Assembly: GCA_002305125.1 (NCBI GenBank) | Contig: DBQG01000044.1 | Span: 1 to 39,521 of the forward strand | Length of the DNA stretch: 39,521 nt | DNA from: Patescibacteria group bacterium UBA1400 | GTDB lineage: Bacteria; Patescibacteriota; Microgenomatia; UBA1400 | Direction: 5' to 3' | Part shown: positions 38,896 to 39,521 of the stretch, in pieces | How positions within the stretch are numbered: position 1 is the stretch's first letter | Layout: every line of letters begins with the position of its first letter | Program-made: the position numbers and the translations under genes | Notes under the pieces: model-generated | What the model was told of the DNA's origin: nothing | What the model saw: the letters and a program-made list of their open reading frames with translations, nothing else | The model's database searches: none

Positions 38896-38901
38896 ATAAT
38901 T

Positions 38902-39456
38902 ATGAGTAGAATAGGAAAACAACCAGTACAAATACCAGATCAAGTTGAAGTTTTACTTCAAAAAGATGAGATTGTAGTTAAAGGTCCAAAAGGCGAACTA
39001 AGTCAAAAATTTCCAGAAGCTATTAAAATTAAAATCGAGGAAGGCAAAGTTAACATAGAGAGGAAATCAGAAACAAAAAAGATTAAATCAATGCACGGTC
39101 TTTTAAGAACCCTAATAGCTAATATGATTCAGGGCGTAAAAGAAGGTTTTTCCAAAGACCTTGAGTTGCATGGTACAGGTTACAGAGCTTCTGTTGAAGG
39201 GGGCAAACTTAAAATTATGATTGGATTTTCTCATCCGGTGATAGTGGAACCTCCTCCGGGAATTGAGTTTAAAGTTGAAGAGAATACTTTAATTACAGTG
39301 TCCGGAATTAATAAACAAACAGTTGGTCAAGTAGCGGCTGATATAAGGTTAATCAGAAAGCCTGAACCTTATAAAGGCAAAGGCATTTCTTATAAAGGAG
39401 AGAAGATTAGAAGAAAAGCTGGTAAGGCAGCTAAAGCCGGCGAGGCAGGAGGATAA
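38902..39456 (+). CDS. rplF: Large ribosomal subunit protein uL6
   Basis: L6 sits by the sarcin-ricin loop. The 184-residue protein has SRIGKQPVQIPDQVEV, the first alpha/beta repeat to about residue 80, LELHGTGYRASVEGG, the GFSHPV segment and the C-terminal EPYKGKGISYKGE. A short Ala/Gly/Lys tail replaces the usual end. Six bases separate it from rpsH. Its last bases carry the rplR Shine-Dalgarno AGGAGG (39447-39452). Confidence 0.95.
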   Translation: MSRIGKQPVQIPDQVEVLLQKDEIVVKGPKGELSQKFPEAIKIKIEEGKVNIERKSETKKIKSMHGLLRTLIANMIQGVKEGFSKDLELHGTGYRASVEGGKLKIMIGFSHPVIVEPPPGIEFKVEENTLITVSGINKQTVGQVAADIRLIRKPEPYKGKGISYKGEKIRRKAGKAAKAGEAGG

Positions 39457-39460
39457 GGAT

Positions 39461-39521
39461 ATGGCAATTTCTACTAAAAAAACTAGTTTAATAGCCAGAA
39501 AACAAAAAGTAAGAGCTAAAC
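39461..39521 (+). CDS. rplR: Large ribosomal subunit protein uL18, 5' fragment
   Basis: Only the first 20 codons are present, cut by the window edge. The N-terminus is basic (MAISTKKTSLIARKQKVRAK), as expected for L18, which binds 5S rRNA. AGGAGG eight bases before the ATG supports the start. The call rests mainly on the spc-operon position directly after rplF. Confidence 0.7.
   Translation, partial: MAISTKKTSLIARKQKVRAK

Noticed and set aside
1..39521. Recoding of TGA (genetic code 25)
   Set aside because: TGA ends the Lon-type, RodZ-like, sortase, zinc-ribbon, rpmC and rpsQ genes at natural positions.
1..39521. tRNA, rRNA, CRISPR arrays, insertion sequences or prophage
   Set aside because: Gaps are at most about 250 bases and hold only promoters and hairpins; no direct-repeat arrays, transposase motifs or tRNA-like cloverleaf were seen.

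Overview
The window is AT-rich DNA (roughly one third G+C by eye) that is almost wholly coding. Everything is on the + strand except one folC gene. Reduced protein forms suggest a Candidate Phyla Radiation (Patescibacteria) bacterium, perhaps Microgenomates or a relative: IF2 begins at its G domain, AlaRS lacks the C-Ala domain, RNase J lacks its C-terminal domain, a Lon-type ATPase has no protease, and an actin-like/baseplate-J-like membrane protein sits next to a sortase. TGA ends several genes, so this is not a code-25 lineage (Gracilibacteria/Absconditabacteria). The phylum call is inference; no rRNA is present to test it.

Layout. 1-223: a small Cys-rich ORF of unknown function. 224-6603: a nusA-ylxR-infB-(DHH pseudoenzyme)-rpsO-pnp block; rbfA, truB and ribF, common in this neighbourhood elsewhere, are absent. 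6661-12182: protease-less Lon ATPase, RNase J, FtsK/SpoIIIE, a RodZ-like protein and a small membrane protein. 12215-18773: alaS, the actin-like/baseplate-J-like fusion, sortase, ruvX, a zinc-ribbon protein and mltG, a mainly envelope-related run. 18774-27011: rpoB, rpoC, rpsL, rpsG. 27031-28377 (-): folC, which separates rpsG from fusA. 28629-32371: fusA, tuf, rpsJ. 32465-39521: the S10/spc ribosomal protein run from rplC to the first codons of rplR, in classical order.

Signals. Eight promoters share an extended -10 (TGn before the hexamer) and a -35 beginning TTG at 16-18 bp. At rpsO, the Lon-type gene and alaS the predicted transcription start falls on the start codon, so leaderless mRNAs are likely. 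Other genes (rpoB, tuf, rpsS, rpsC, rpsH, the zinc-ribbon gene, rplR) have clear Shine-Dalgarno sequences, so both initiation modes seem to be used.

Most notable. (1) Terminator-like hairpins lie between promoter and start codon of nusA, rpoB and fusA, and another lies between rpsJ and rplC. This suggests that the transcription/translation machinery is controlled by attenuation, possibly through NusA itself. (2) A DHH-family protein in the usual nrnA position has lost nearly all catalytic motifs. (3) A Lon AAA+ module without protease is translationally coupled to an RNase J that lacks one expected metal-ligand His. (4) A one-chain fusion joins a cytoplasmic actin-like domain to an extracytoplasmic baseplate-J-like region, directly upstream of a sortase.
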